Shown piece after piece: positions 17,213-26,002 of a stretch of 64,000 bases of DNA. The stretch's first letter is position 1. Every line of letters begins with the position of its first letter. Source of the stretch: Martelella sp. NC20 (GTDB taxonomy: Bacteria; Pseudomonadota; Alphaproteobacteria; Rhizobiales; Rhizobiaceae); NCBI RefSeq assembly GCF_013459645.1, contig NZ_CP054862.1:62001-126000 (forward strand). Reading direction: 5' to 3'. The notes below the pieces were generated by a model that ran no database searches, was not told the DNA's origin, and was given only the letters and a program-made list of their open reading frames with translations. The position numbers and the translations under genes are program-made.

Positions 17213-19207
17213 CTACATGAAGTCGCGCGGGATGCGCTTTTCGAATGCCTTGGCAAAGATCTCCCGGTCGCCCTCGAATGCCGTCACGCTGGCGGCAATG
17301 ATCCAGTCTTCCGCCGTGCAGCGCATCGCGGTCGTGGTTTTTGTCGTCACCGACCAGCCGTCGCGCTCGATCCGGATTTCCCAGCCGATATCGCCCGTCA
17401 TCGACAGCGGGTCCTTCGGGTCGATCGACCAGTCCTCGTTGCGGATTTCCCGGGTGCGCAGTCCGTTTTCCGGATGCACTTCCAGCCCGGTATCCTCGTA
17501 GATGCGGTAATGGGTCAGGCCGCTCACCAGATTCCTTTCGACCGACCGGCGGGTTTCCTCCGGCAGCCGCATTTCATACTGCGGCAACGGATCGGGATTT
17601 TCCGGCTCGGCGACGGTGATGCGCTCATGTTGCCCCAGAAGCGGCAGGCAAAGGCGGATGCTGGCCGTATCGATCGTCAGTCCGGGCGCCTCTGGCGACG
17701 GCAGGATGGTCGGCCAGTAGCTTGTCGAAAATGCAAGCTTGATGCGGTGACCGGGCGCAAAACGGTAGCCCATGGCATCGAGCCGCATGGCAATACGGGT
17801 CTTGCGGCCATGTTCCATGGCCTCGGGTTCGGCGTTGCCGTTGCGATGGGCAAGGTTGAGAACACCGTAGCAGGCGCGGGTTTCCGTGCCGTCGGGATGG
17901 ACATCGACGATGCGGACGGCGAGGTTTTCCCAGTCGCCCTGGCAGGCGACATCGACGGTGAGTTCCGGCGCGCCGAGATAGACGGCTTCCACGGCAAGCG
18001 GCGCGGTTTCGAAAACCAGCGCGCCGCCGTCATCGATGCGCTGGTCGCCGGCGATTTCCGCGTCGGGTTTCAACGTGAACCATTCGCCGCCGCTGATGCC
18101 GGTATCGAGCGGGGAACGCAGGTAGATATCGCCGGCGCCTTCGCTGGCGCCGGTCGCGTTGAGCGTACCGTCGGCGGCAACCGTCAGGGTCTCCGTCTGC
18201 GGCGGCTGCCAGTCCTGCCTGGCAATCCAGTAACCGGGATCATTTTCGCGCCTGAGCGCCGGACGCGGTCCGTCGAGAATATAGGCGCGCATCTGCGGCA
18301 GCTGTTCCGCGCCGTTGTCGGCGTCATCCAGCCAGCGTTTCCACCATGAAATGGCCTCAGTGTGGAAATCCATGCGCGGCTTCGGCCATGCGAAATGCGG
18401 ATATTTGTGGATCCACGGGCCGATAATCGCCTTGCCCCGCTCATGCAGGCCCTCGATGGCCTTCAGCGGCGTGTTGCGATAGCCGTCCGCCCAGCCGGCG
18501 ATAACCAGCGCCGGTACGGGGAAACCGTCAAAATCCTCGCAGATCGAGCCGTGTTTCCAGAAATCGTCGCGGCGCTGGTGCGCGAGCCATTCCTCCATGA
18601 AGAACGGCTCGCCTTCCAGCCGCTCCAGCCACATCGCCTTCCATTTGTCGCCGACCAGATCGATATCCGGCGAACGCGACTGATAGGCCAGCATCGTGCC
18701 GGCCCAGGAGAGTTGCGCGGAAAGATGCGTGCCGTTCTTGTAGTGAATATCGTCATTGTAACGGTCGACGGTGGAGGCGATCGAGATCACGGCTTTCAGC
18801 TGCGGCGGTTTGAGAGCGGCCACCTGCAGGCAGTTGAACCCGCCCCAGGAAATGCCCATCATGCCGACATTGCCGTTCGACCAGGGCTGGGCGGCAATCC
18901 ATTCGAGGATTTCGCAGGCATCGGAAAGCTCGCGCGGGGTGTATTCGCCATCGATGACGCCGTCGGATTCGCCCGAGCCGCGGATATCGACCCTGACGCC
19001 GGCAATACCGGCCGCGGCGAACACCGGATAGGTGGATTCGTCGCGCGGGTCGGTTCCGCCGCGTTTGCGGTACGGCAGATATTCCAGCACGGTGGGAACC
19101 GGCGTGTCCGTCGCACTGTCCGGCATCCAGATTCGCGTTGCCAGACGGGTGCCGTCCTTGAGCGTGATCCACTGGTCTTCGGACGTCGAAAAACCTTGTT
19201 GCGCCAT
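17213..19207 (-). CDS. CocE/NonD-family serine hydrolase
   Basis: 664 residues. The N-terminal alpha/beta-hydrolase has nucleophile Ser120 in GISWGG, Asp241 in IAGWADGY and His267 in GPWIHKYP. The C-terminal jelly-roll is of the X-Pro dipeptidyl-peptidase S15 type (from about 330). The family includes cocaine esterase, alpha-amino-acid ester hydrolases and acyl/peptidyl amidases. There is no signal peptide, so it is cytoplasmic. It is the last gene of a Dpp-type uptake operon, which suggests that it hydrolyses the imported compound (a small peptide, amide or ester). The exact substrate is unknown. Confidence 0.9.
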   Translation of the reverse strand: MAQQGFSTSEDQWITLKDGTRLATRIWMPDSATDTPVPTVLEYLPYRKRGGTDPRDESTYPVFAAAGIAGVRVDIRGSGESDGVIDGEYTPRELSDACEILEWIAAQPWSNGNVGMMGISWGGFNCLQVAALKPPQLKAVISIASTVDRYNDDIHYKNGTHLSAQLSWAGTMLAYQSRSPDIDLVGDKWKAMWLERLEGEPFFMEEWLAHQRRDDFWKHGSICEDFDGFPVPALVIAGWADGYRNTPLKAIEGLHERGKAIIGPWIHKYPHFAWPKPRMDFHTEAISWWKRWLDDADNGAEQLPQMRAYILDGPRPALRRENDPGYWIARQDWQPPQTETLTVAADGTLNATGASEGAGDIYLRSPLDTGISGGEWFTLKPDAEIAGDQRIDDGGALVFETAPLAVEAVYLGAPELTVDVACQGDWENLAVRIVDVHPDGTETRACYGVLNLAHRNGNAEPEAMEHGRKTRIAMRLDAMGYRFAPGHRIKLAFSTSYWPTILPSPEAPGLTIDTASIRLCLPLLGQHERITVAEPENPDPLPQYEMRLPEETRRSVERNLVSGLTHYRIYEDTGLEVHPENGLRTREIRNEDWSIDPKDPLSMTGDIGWEIRIERDGWSVTTKTTTAMRCTAEDWIIAASVTAFEGDREIFAKAFEKRIPRDFM

Positions 19208-19249
19208 GGTTTTACCTTCTCGTATTCGGATTTTTTCGGGAGACGGGCG

Positions 19250-19269
19250 CGGGCCGCCGTTGCGGCCCG
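19250..19269 (-). terminator. Stem-loop before the CocE-like gene
   Basis: A perfect 8-bp stem (CGGGCCGC / GCGGCCCG, 4-nt loop) in the 73-bp gap between the ATPase and hydrolase genes. With no U-run it is more likely an mRNA-stability or processing element than a terminator. Confidence 0.4.
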
Positions 19270-19280
19270 GCCGGAATTCA

Positions 19281-20933
19281 TCAATTGCCGGCGCTGGAAA
19301 TCCTGCGGCTTTGCAGCACTTCCTCCAGCCAGCCGATCTTCATTTCGGGCACGGAATTGAGCAGCAGATCGGTATAGTCGTCGAAGGGCGGGCTCAGCGC
19401 TTCCGACTTGGGGCCGAAACGGACGAGCCTGCCCCGGTGCATCACCGCGACACTGTCGGCAATGGCGCGGACAATGGCGATGTCGTGGGTGATGAAGACA
19501 TAGGAAAGCTGCTTTTCCTTCTGAAGCTGCAGCAGCAGTTTCAAAATACCGTCGGCAACCAGCGGATCGAGCGCCGAGGTCGGCTCGTCGCAGATGATCA
19601 GCTCCGGCTGCGCGGCAAGCGCGCGGGCAATGGCCACGCGCTGTTTCTGGCCGCCGGAAAGCTCGGCGGGATAGCGGTCGTAAAAGCCGCTGCCCATTTC
19701 GATCTGTTCGAGCAGCGCGTTGACGCGGCTGCGGCGCGCGGAACCGCTGAGGCCATCGTAAAACGTCACCGCCCTGCCAATGATCCCGCCCACGGTCTGA
19801 CGCGGGTTCATCGCGGTATCGGCCATCTGGTAGATCAGCTGAAGCCGGCGCAACTCCTCGCGGCTGCGATTCTTCAGCGCCGGCGGCAGCTCCGCCCCGT
19901 CAAAGCGCACGCTGCCGGATGTCGGCGGCAGAAGCCCGGTGGCCACCCGTGCCAGCGTCGATTTCCCCGACCCGGATTCGCCGACAATGGCAAGCGTCTG
20001 CCCCCTGGGAACGTGCAGCGACACATCGAACAGCACCGGCATGGTGCCGTAGGAGGCCGAGATATTGGTCATCTCGAAGAAGCGGCCGGACTGGTCGGCC
20101 GCCTCCGCGTGCCGGATCGCACGGACATTCACCAGATCACGAGTGTATTCAGCGTCCGGATTTTCGATGATCTTTTCGACGCTGCCGTATTCCACGGTTT
20201 CGCCGTTGCGCAGCACCATGATGTCGTCGGCGACCTGCGCCACCACCGCCAGGTCATGGGTGATGTAGAGTGCCGCGGTTCCGGTTTTCACAATTGCGGT
20301 CTTGATCGCGGCCAGAACGTCGATCTGGGTGGTGACGTCCAGCGCCGTGGTCGGTTCATCGAAGACGATGAGTTCCGGCCGGCTGCACAGCGCCATCGCG
20401 GTCATCGCCCGCTGCAACTGCCCGCCGGAGACCTGATGGGGGTAGCGGTTTCCGAAGGTTTCCGGGTCCGGCAGGCCAAGAATGCCGAAAAGTTCGATGG
20501 CCCGCGCGCGCGCCTCAGAACGGCTCATCAGCCCATGGCGGATGGTCGCCTCAATCACCTGATCACCGAGCTTGTGGGCGGGGTTGAACGATGCGGCCGC
20601 CGATTGCGAGACGTAGCAGACCCTTGCGCCGCGGAGCGCGCGCGTTCCGGCCTTGCCGAGCTTCAGGATGTCGACGCCATCCAGCAGAACCTCGCCGCCG
20701 GTAATCGTGACGCCGCCGCGCCCGTAAGCCAGAGGCGAAAGCCCGATCGTGGATTTTCCGGCTCCCGATTCACCGATCAACCCGAGAACCTTGCCGCGTC
20801 CCAGCGTGAAGCTCACGCCCCTGACGATCTCGATGGGCCGGGGGCGCTCGCCCGGCGTATAGGCCATGGCGCCGATCTCAAGGTTGCGGACCTCAAGCAG
20901 GGGTGTTTCATCCTGTTTTCGAAGCTCAGCCAC
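19281..20933 (-). CDS. Dipeptide-type ABC transporter, fused dual ATP-binding protein (DppD-DppF)
   Basis: 550 residues with two complete ABC domains in tandem. The first has Walker A GESGAGKST and signature QVSGGQLQR; the second has Walker [10 protein letters not shown] and signature ELSGGQKQR. Both carry DEPT-ALD Walker B blocks. Such fusions replace separate DppD and DppF. The start overlaps the upstream permease gene by 8 bp. It powers the DppBC-like pair at 20926-22787. Confidence 0.92.
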   Translation of the reverse strand: MAELRKQDETPLLEVRNLEIGAMAYTPGERPRPIEIVRGVSFTLGRGKVLGLIGESGAGKSTIGLSPLAYGRGGVTITGGEVLLDGVDILKLGKAGTRALRGARVCYVSQSAAASFNPAHKLGDQVIEATIRHGLMSRSEARARAIELFGILGLPDPETFGNRYPHQVSGGQLQRAMTAMALCSRPELIVFDEPTTALDVTTQIDVLAAIKTAIVKTGTAALYITHDLAVVAQVADDIMVLRNGETVEYGSVEKIIENPDAEYTRDLVNVRAIRHAEAADQSGRFFEMTNISASYGTMPVLFDVSLHVPRGQTLAIVGESGSGKSTLARVATGLLPPTSGSVRFDGAELPPALKNRSREELRRLQLIYQMADTAMNPRQTVGGIIGRAVTFYDGLSGSARRSRVNALLEQIEMGSGFYDRYPAELSGGQKQRVAIARALAAQPELIICDEPTSALDPLVADGILKLLLQLQKEKQLSYVFITHDIAIVRAIADSVAVMHRGRLVRFGPKSEALSPPFDDYTDLLLNSVPEMKIGWLEEVLQSRRISSAGN

Positions 20934-21750
20934 CGCGGCCTCCTTTCAGGCTGGACGTGCGTTTCAGCAGCCAGTCGACGATGAGATTGATCGAGATGGT
21001 GAGCGCGGCAATCGCAGCACCCGGCACAAGGGCTGCGGAAACGCCGAAGATGATGCCATCCTTGTTGTCCTTGACCATGCCGCCCCAGTCGGCGGTCGGC
21101 GGCTGGATGCCGAGCCCGAGGAAAGACAGGGTTGAGATGAACAGAACGGCGAAGGCAAGGCGCAAGCCGAATTCGGCAAGAAGCGGCGTCATCGCGTTCG
21201 GCAGGATTTCGCGAAACACGATCCACAGCGTCTTCTCGCCGCGCAATCTCGCCGCCTCGACAAAGTCCATCACCGCGATATCGAGCGCCAGCGCCCGGCC
21301 GAGGCGGAAGACGCGGGTCGAGTCGAGCACCGCCATGACGCCGATCAGCACCGCCAGATTCTGCGGCAGCGCCGCCAGCACGATCAGCGCGAAAATCAGC
21401 GTCGGGATCGACATCATCAGGTCGTTGAGGCGCGACAGGCCCATATCGACGACACCGCGCATGACCGCTGCGACGAAGCTCAGAACAACCCCCAGCGAAA
21501 ATGCGAGAACGGTGGCGCAGAACGATACGAAAAGCGTCATGCGGGCGCCGTAGATCATGCGTGACAGCAGATCCCGGCCGAGATTGTCGAGACCGAGCGG
21601 AAAGGCCTGACTGGCCGGTTCCCAGGGGGTGCCGACAATCTGGTTTTCGCCGTAGGGCGCAAGAAAGGGGGCAAAGGCGGCCGCGATGACGGCAACGGCG
21701 ATACCGGCCATGCCGATCCATGCCGTCAGCGAAACGGAACGGATATTCAT
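20926..21750 (-). CDS. Dipeptide-type ABC transporter permease (DppC-like)
   Basis: 274 residues from the ATG at 21750. The frame is open further upstream, but that part is antisense-like junk inside the neighbouring permease gene. The ATG overlaps the upstream stop (ATGA). It shows LGLDNLGRDLLSRMIYGAR, five or six hydrophobic helices, the coupling loop EAARLRGEKTLWIVFREILP and FLGLGIQPPTADWG, all DppC features. It forms the pore with the DppB-like protein. Confidence 0.92.
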   Translation of the reverse strand: MNIRSVSLTAWIGMAGIAVAVIAAAFAPFLAPYGENQIVGTPWEPASQAFPLGLDNLGRDLLSRMIYGARMTLFVSFCATVLAFSLGVVLSFVAAVMRGVVDMGLSRLNDLMMSIPTLIFALIVLAALPQNLAVLIGVMAVLDSTRVFRLGRALALDIAVMDFVEAARLRGEKTLWIVFREILPNAMTPLLAEFGLRLAFAVLFISTLSFLGLGIQPPTADWGGMVKDNKDGIIFGVSAALVPGAAIAALTISINLIVDWLLKRTSSLKGGRGG

Positions 21751-22787
21751 CGTGGATGCCTCAGTCGCGGATTGACAAGAATGGACAGGATATCGGCGAT
21801 CATGTTCAGAAGGATGTAGATGGCCGAGAACACCAGCCCACAGCCCTGCACCACAGGCAGATCGCGCACCGTCACCGCATCCACCATATACTGGCCCATG
21901 CCGGGATAGACGAAGACCACTTCGACCACGACAACGCCGACGATCAGATAGGCGAGGTTGAGCGCGACGACATTGATGATCGGCGCCAGCGCGTTGGGCG
22001 CGGCATGTTTCACGATCGCCCGCAATGCGCCGATGCCCTTGAGTTCGGCGGTTTCCATATAGGCGGACGCCATGACGTTGATGATCGCCGCGCGGGTCAT
22101 GCGCATCATGTGCGCGATCACCACCAGAACAAGCGTCGCCACCGGCAGAATGATGGTCTGAAGCTTCTGCCAAAGGCTCATGCTGTCATAGACCGTGGCC
22201 GGAAACGCCGCGACGGGGTGCTGGACCACAAACACCATGATCAGCAGGTAGGCGACGAAGAATTCCGGCAGCGATACCGCGGCAAGCGAAATGAGGTTGA
22301 TGAGCCGGTCCACCAGACGGTCGCGATAAAGCACGGCGATCAGGCCGAGGCCGACGGCAAGCGGAACGGCGATAGCCGCCGCCGCTCCGGCCAGCAGCAG
22401 CGAATTGCCCAGCCGGGCGGCAATCTGGGCGCTGACCGACTGGCCGCTGGCCCACGAATGTCCGAAATCGCCATGCAAAATATTGAAAAGCCAGTCGAAA
22501 TAGCGGGTCACGAGGGGACGGTCGAGACCGAATTCAGCGCGCAGATTGGCAATAGCCTGCGGCGTTGCGGCCTGTCCGAGATAGGTCTCGGCGAAATCGC
22601 CGGGCAGGATTTCAATGCCGGCGAAAATCAGGATCGAACTGGCGAACAGCAGGCCGATGCCGAGTACGATCCGCTCGCCAATACGGCTTGCCATGGGAAA
22701 GCGCGCGCGCAAAACGACGAGCAGGCCGGGAAGCGGCGCCTTGCCGGGGGCGGACGGAACGGGTTGGGTTTCTGTCATTGTGTCCAT
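21747..22787 (-). CDS. Dipeptide-type ABC transporter permease (DppB-like)
   Basis: 346 residues, with a start at 22787 (MDTMTETQ) or 22778; the frame upstream runs into the binding-protein gene. The unusual N-terminus is about 35 residues long before TM1. GIEILPGDFAETYLG, the coupling motif AYMETAELKGIGALRAIVKH and the ending DILSILVNPRLRHPR fit DppB. The start lies only 2 bp after a strong hairpin (22790-22813) and has no good Shine-Dalgarno, so translation may be weaker than that of the binding protein. Confidence 0.88.
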   Translation of the reverse strand: MDTMTETQPVPSAPGKAPLPGLLVVLRARFPMASRIGERIVLGIGLLFASSILIFAGIEILPGDFAETYLGQAATPQAIANLRAEFGLDRPLVTRYFDWLFNILHGDFGHSWASGQSVSAQIAARLGNSLLLAGAAAAIAVPLAVGLGLIAVLYRDRLVDRLINLISLAAVSLPEFFVAYLLIMVFVVQHPVAAFPATVYDSMSLWQKLQTIILPVATLVLVVIAHMMRMTRAAIINVMASAYMETAELKGIGALRAIVKHAAPNALAPIINVVALNLAYLIVGVVVVEVVFVYPGMGQYMVDAVTVRDLPVVQGCGLVFSAIYILLNMIADILSILVNPRLRHPR

Positions 22788-22789
22788 GA

Positions 22790-22813
22790 AAGCCGCGGGT
22801 TTGCCCGCGGCTT
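22790..22813 (-). terminator. Strong stem-loop after the binding-protein gene
   Basis: A perfect 10-bp stem (AAGCCGCGGG / CCCGCGGCTT, 4-nt loop) followed by T, between the binding-protein stop and the permease start. It looks like a partial terminator or 3'-end stabiliser that raises binding-protein expression over permease expression. Confidence 0.65.
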
Positions 22814-22827
22814 CCTCGTTTTCAGGA

Positions 22828-24408
22828 TCAGGAAACGAGCCAGGCGCGGCTGGCCACCTGCCCGTTGGAGAGGTCGTTGCCGACATCGTCGATCCAGCCC
22901 TTCAGCTTCACCGAGCGGGCATTGAGGTAGTTGTTGAACACCGGCAGGATGAGACCGCTATTGTCGCGCACCGTCATCGCCATCTGGCGGTAGAGCGCGC
23001 GGCGCTTGTCCTGATCGGTCTCGGCACGGGCTTCAAGCAGCATCTTGTCGAATGCGGGATCCTTGAAGCGGGTATCGTTCCACGGCGAGGTTGAAAGCTG
23101 TGTCGTGGTGTAGCGGATATCCTGCGTCGCCCGGCCGCCCCAGTAGGAGGCGCAGAACGGCTTCTTGTTCCAGATATTCGACCAGTATCCGTCGGAAGGC
23201 TCGCGCTGGAGCTGGATGTCGATGCCCGCTTCCTTGGCATTGGCCTGAAACAGGACGGACGCGTCGACCGCGCCGGTAAAGGCGGCATCGGAGGTGCGCA
23301 GCAGAACCGGACCTTCATGGCCGGATTTCCTGAAGTAGTGCGCCGCCTCTTCCGGATCGTAGGCGCGCTGGGGAATATCCGTCGGCGCCAGCGCATAGGC
23401 GTCGTTGACGGGATAGTCGTTGCCCAGCGTGCCATAGCCGCCGAGAATGGTGTTCAGCATCGCCTCGCGGTCGATGGCGAGCTTCAGCGCCATCCTGAGG
23501 TCGTTATTGTCGAAGGGCGCGGTGTCGCCATGCATCAGGAACGAATAGAAGCCCTTGCCCTTGGTGCTGAGGGTCTCGATATTCGGCGCCCGCGACAACA
23601 ATGACATCGTCTTCGGGCTGAGCGTGTTGATGAAATGCACCTTGCCGGACGACAGCGCGGCAATGCGAGCCGTATTGTCGTTGATGACGAGGACCTCGAC
23701 GCTGTCGACGAAACCGCGGTCCTCGTTCCAGTCATCTTCATTCTTCGAAAAGGTGATGCGAATGCCCGGCTCGAAGCTTTCCAGCTTGTAGGGACCCGTG
23801 CCGACGGCGCTGTTGGGATCGTCCATGCCGCCGTTCTTCTGGATCTGCAGATGATAGTCGGTCAGAAGCAGCGGAAGGTCGGCATTGCCGTTCTTGAGCG
23901 TGATGACCAGATCGCCGGCGCTCTCCTCGATGGTTTCGATCTCTTCGAGAAGACCGAGTGCGGCGGAGGTGGAGTCCTTGTCGGAGTGCCGGCGGAGCGT
24001 CTGGACCGCATCGTTGGCGGTGAAAGCGGAACCGTCGTGAAAGCGCACATCCTGGCGCAGCTTGAAGGTCCACGTCTTCGCGCCGTCGGAAGATGTCCAG
24101 CTTTCGGCAAGGCTCGGCAGCGCCTCGCCGGAAACCGGGTCCGTGGTGACCAGCCGGTCGCCCCAGGTGAAACCGACTAGAAACATGGTGCTGCCGGCAT
24201 AGGTGCCGGGATCGAGAATGTCGGTCGTCTGCCCGCCGTCGAGACCGAGAACGAGGTGACCGCCACGCTGCGGTTCTTCCGCGGCAAGGCTCTCGCGCGG
24301 CATCAGAAGGCCGGAAGCGGTGGCAGCGAAGCCGGCGGCGGCGGCGGACGCAAGAAAGGCGCGGCGGTTGAGGCCGGTCTGCTGAATGGTGGTTTTTGTG
24401 TTTTTCAT
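22828..24408 (-). CDS. Family 5 periplasmic solute-binding protein with Tat signal
   Basis: 526 residues. The start at 24408 has AGGGGAAACC just upstream. The N-terminus holds a twin-arginine motif (LNRRAFLASAAAAG), so export is probably by Tat, already folded. The body has the SBP_bac_5 layout: LAESWTSSDGAKTWTFKLR, then VRFHDGSAFTANDA, then FSKNEDDWN and a C-terminal VFNNYLNARSV. It is the first gene of the dpp-like/cocE operon, and it is divergent from the HTH regulator at 24636. Confidence 0.92.
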   Translation of the reverse strand: MKNTKTTIQQTGLNRRAFLASAAAAGFAATASGLLMPRESLAAEEPQRGGHLVLGLDGGQTTDILDPGTYAGSTMFLVGFTWGDRLVTTDPVSGEALPSLAESWTSSDGAKTWTFKLRQDVRFHDGSAFTANDAVQTLRRHSDKDSTSAALGLLEEIETIEESAGDLVITLKNGNADLPLLLTDYHLQIQKNGGMDDPNSAVGTGPYKLESFEPGIRITFSKNEDDWNEDRGFVDSVEVLVINDNTARIAALSSGKVHFINTLSPKTMSLLSRAPNIETLSTKGKGFYSFLMHGDTAPFDNNDLRMALKLAIDREAMLNTILGGYGTLGNDYPVNDAYALAPTDIPQRAYDPEEAAHYFRKSGHEGPVLLRTSDAAFTGAVDASVLFQANAKEAGIDIQLQREPSDGYWSNIWNKKPFCASYWGGRATQDIRYTTTQLSTSPWNDTRFKDPAFDKMLLEARAETDQDKRRALYRQMAMTVRDNSGLILPVFNNYLNARSVKLKGWIDDVGNDLSNGQVASRAWLVS

Positions 24409-24586
24409 CTGGTTTCCCCTGACTGTCTTAACATTGCATATTTTCGCCCCGGCCGCTTCACGAAAACGGGGGCGCGGCTCTGCGCTGAAGGTGGCGTCGG
24501 AATGCCGGCAGGCGCCGTTGACGAACTCGTCAAAATTGATGTGCAAAGGCATAAGGGGCTTGCGCGAACCAGGCAACTTCGCTTAT

Positions 24587-24612
24587 TGACGCAGAGTGAC
24601 GCTAACTGACGC
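24587..24612 (+). promoter_or_regulatory. Three TGACGC direct repeats at 10-bp spacing (candidate operator)
   Basis: TGACGC occurs at 24587, 24597 and 24607, exactly one helical turn apart, ending 23 bp before the regulator's ATG in the regulator/binding-protein divergent region (24409-24635). Sites on one face of the helix suit cooperative binding of the adjacent HTH protein. This is an inference from position and periodicity. Confidence 0.5.
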
Positions 24613-24635
24613 TATGAGGTTTGCCTCCGAACGCC

Positions 24636-25433
24636 ATGACATCCCGGAACAATAGTCGTTTTGCGACCAATTGGCGGTTTGCCTGCGATACCCGCCCGTC
24701 GATTACGGCAATCTGTCGCGAAATCGGGATCAACCGGCAACAGTTCAACCGTTATCTCGCGGGTCAAACCTGGCCGTCGCCCTATAATACAGGAAAAATC
24801 GCGCGGTATTTCGGCCTGAAGCCGCAGGATTTCCTGGCGCCGGAAAAGCGCTTCCAGGAAATACTCGACGCGCCGGTCGAAACCGTCGGACCGGATTTCC
24901 TGTTGCGGGAAGCTTTCCCCGGCAACCTGCCGGAACTGCGTCAGTATGCGGGCTATTACGAACTTTACCACAAAAGCCTGTCATGGCCCGGGAAAATCGT
25001 CCAAAGCTGCGCCAGGATCGAAGAAAAGGGCGGCCAGATCACGGTGAAATCGATCGAACGGATCTATGACCGTAACCAGGAGATCCGGCAGTTTTCGAAA
25101 TATGCCGGACTGGCCGCCTATTGGCGCAACCGGCTGTTTATCGTCGAGCGCGGCATGAGCGAGCATTCCTTCCTGTGTCAGACGACGCTGATGCCGTTTG
25201 CCGAGCACCAGCGCACCTATCTGCGCGGCGTGACGACCGGCGTTTCCTGGCGTCAGGAAAACCTGCCCTATTCGACCCGGACCATCTGGCGGGCGGTCGG
25301 GCCGAACCCCGACAAGCGCAGGCTGCTGGAAGGATGCGGTCTGATCACCGAAAAATCACCGAAACTGCCGCTTCCCGTCCGCCGTTATCTCAACAGCGAA
25401 GGCGAAAACCACACGCTTGTCGCCGCCCGGTAA
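24636..25433 (+). CDS. XRE-type helix-turn-helix transcriptional regulator
   Basis: 265 residues from the ATG at 24636 (a TTG at 24621 is less likely). The N-terminal helix-turn-helix (about residues 22-60: SITAICREIGINRQQFNRYL, then SPYNTGKIARYFGL) is Cro/C1-like. The remaining ~200 residues (LREAFPGNLPELRQYAGYYE, then FSKYAGLAAYWRNRLFIVER) form a sensory domain I cannot name. It is divergent from the dpp/cocE operon and is probably its regulator, perhaps ligand-responsive. The last ~25 residues are Arg/Pro-rich. Confidence 0.8.
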   Translation: MTSRNNSRFATNWRFACDTRPSITAICREIGINRQQFNRYLAGQTWPSPYNTGKIARYFGLKPQDFLAPEKRFQEILDAPVETVGPDFLLREAFPGNLPELRQYAGYYELYHKSLSWPGKIVQSCARIEEKGGQITVKSIERIYDRNQEIRQFSKYAGLAAYWRNRLFIVERGMSEHSFLCQTTLMPFAEHQRTYLRGVTTGVSWRQENLPYSTRTIWRAVGPNPDKRRLLEGCGLITEKSPKLPLPVRRYLNSEGENHTLVAAR

Positions 25434-25434
25434 A

Positions 25435-25541
25435 GGCCGGTTGTGATCCCCTCTTCGATCCCGGTTGCCTTGCTTGCCCGGAATCAAAGGTTCAATCATC
25501 GCCCACTGTCTGTCCGTCAAAACAAGCCTGAACGAGATCAT
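25435..25541 (-). pseudogene. IS5-family transposase, N-terminal remnant
   Basis: The reverse strand reads MISFRLVLTDRQWAMIEPLI, then PGKQGNRDRRGDHNR, the opening of IS5-type transposases. It runs into the end of the HTH gene after about 35 residues, with no catalytic domain left. Confidence 0.7.
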
Positions 25542-25619
25542 CTCCTGTTTGTGATCTTGAATCGGAAAATCAACGCTTGCGGAATTTCCCCGATGCAGAC
25601 GCCGCCTGGAGACCTTGGC

Positions 25620-25695
25620 TGAAAAGGGTCGGCGCGCCGGCCCCACAGGCGAAGCGCGCGTCGTGGATATGGCGGTGGCTGTCGCAGGTCTTCAC
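25620..25695 (-). pseudogene. Amidohydrolase, N-terminal remnant
   Basis: From a GTG that overlaps the aldolase stop (GTGA), the reverse strand reads VKTCDSHRHIHDARFA, the HxH metal-binding start of amidohydrolase_2 proteins. It is lost after about 20 residues. The C-terminal end of a protein of the same family sits at 8266-8475. Confidence 0.55.
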
Positions 25696-25850
25696 TCCGT
25701 TTCTCCCGCCTTGGCCAGCACCGCTTTTGCCCGGTTGAGCACCGGCAGGTCGATGAACTCGCCGTCAAGCATGAAGGCGCCGGTGCTCTTGGCGGCGGCA
25801 TCCCGCGCCGCGACGACGATGCGGCGCGCGCGTTCAGCAGCCCGACGGCA
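25692..25850 (-). pseudogene. HpcH/HpaI (CitE-like) aldolase, C-terminal remnant
   Basis: The last ~50 residues of a citrate-lyase-beta/HpcH-type enzyme: AAERARRIVVAARDAA, then GAFMLDGEFIDLPVLNRAK and a stop at 25692. GAFMLDG and the following helix are characteristic. The barrel with the active site is missing; sequence above 25850 no longer fits. Confidence 0.6.
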
Positions 25851-26002
25851 TCCTCGATGATCGGGAGGATGTCCACGGCGCCATTGTCGCCTTCTCCCAA
25901 TCTGGACGGCAGCGCATCAATCTTACCGGACGACGCTATCCCTTCCGCCAGTTCAATGAACACAGCAGACCTCTCACCGGGGATCGCAATCCATCTGAAC
26001 GG

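Noticed and set aside
19032-20984. 650-codon forward frame opposite the dual ATPase gene
   Set aside because: Antisense shadow: long complementary open frames are common in GC-rich genes. No domain, and the reverse strand encodes a full double ABC ATPase.
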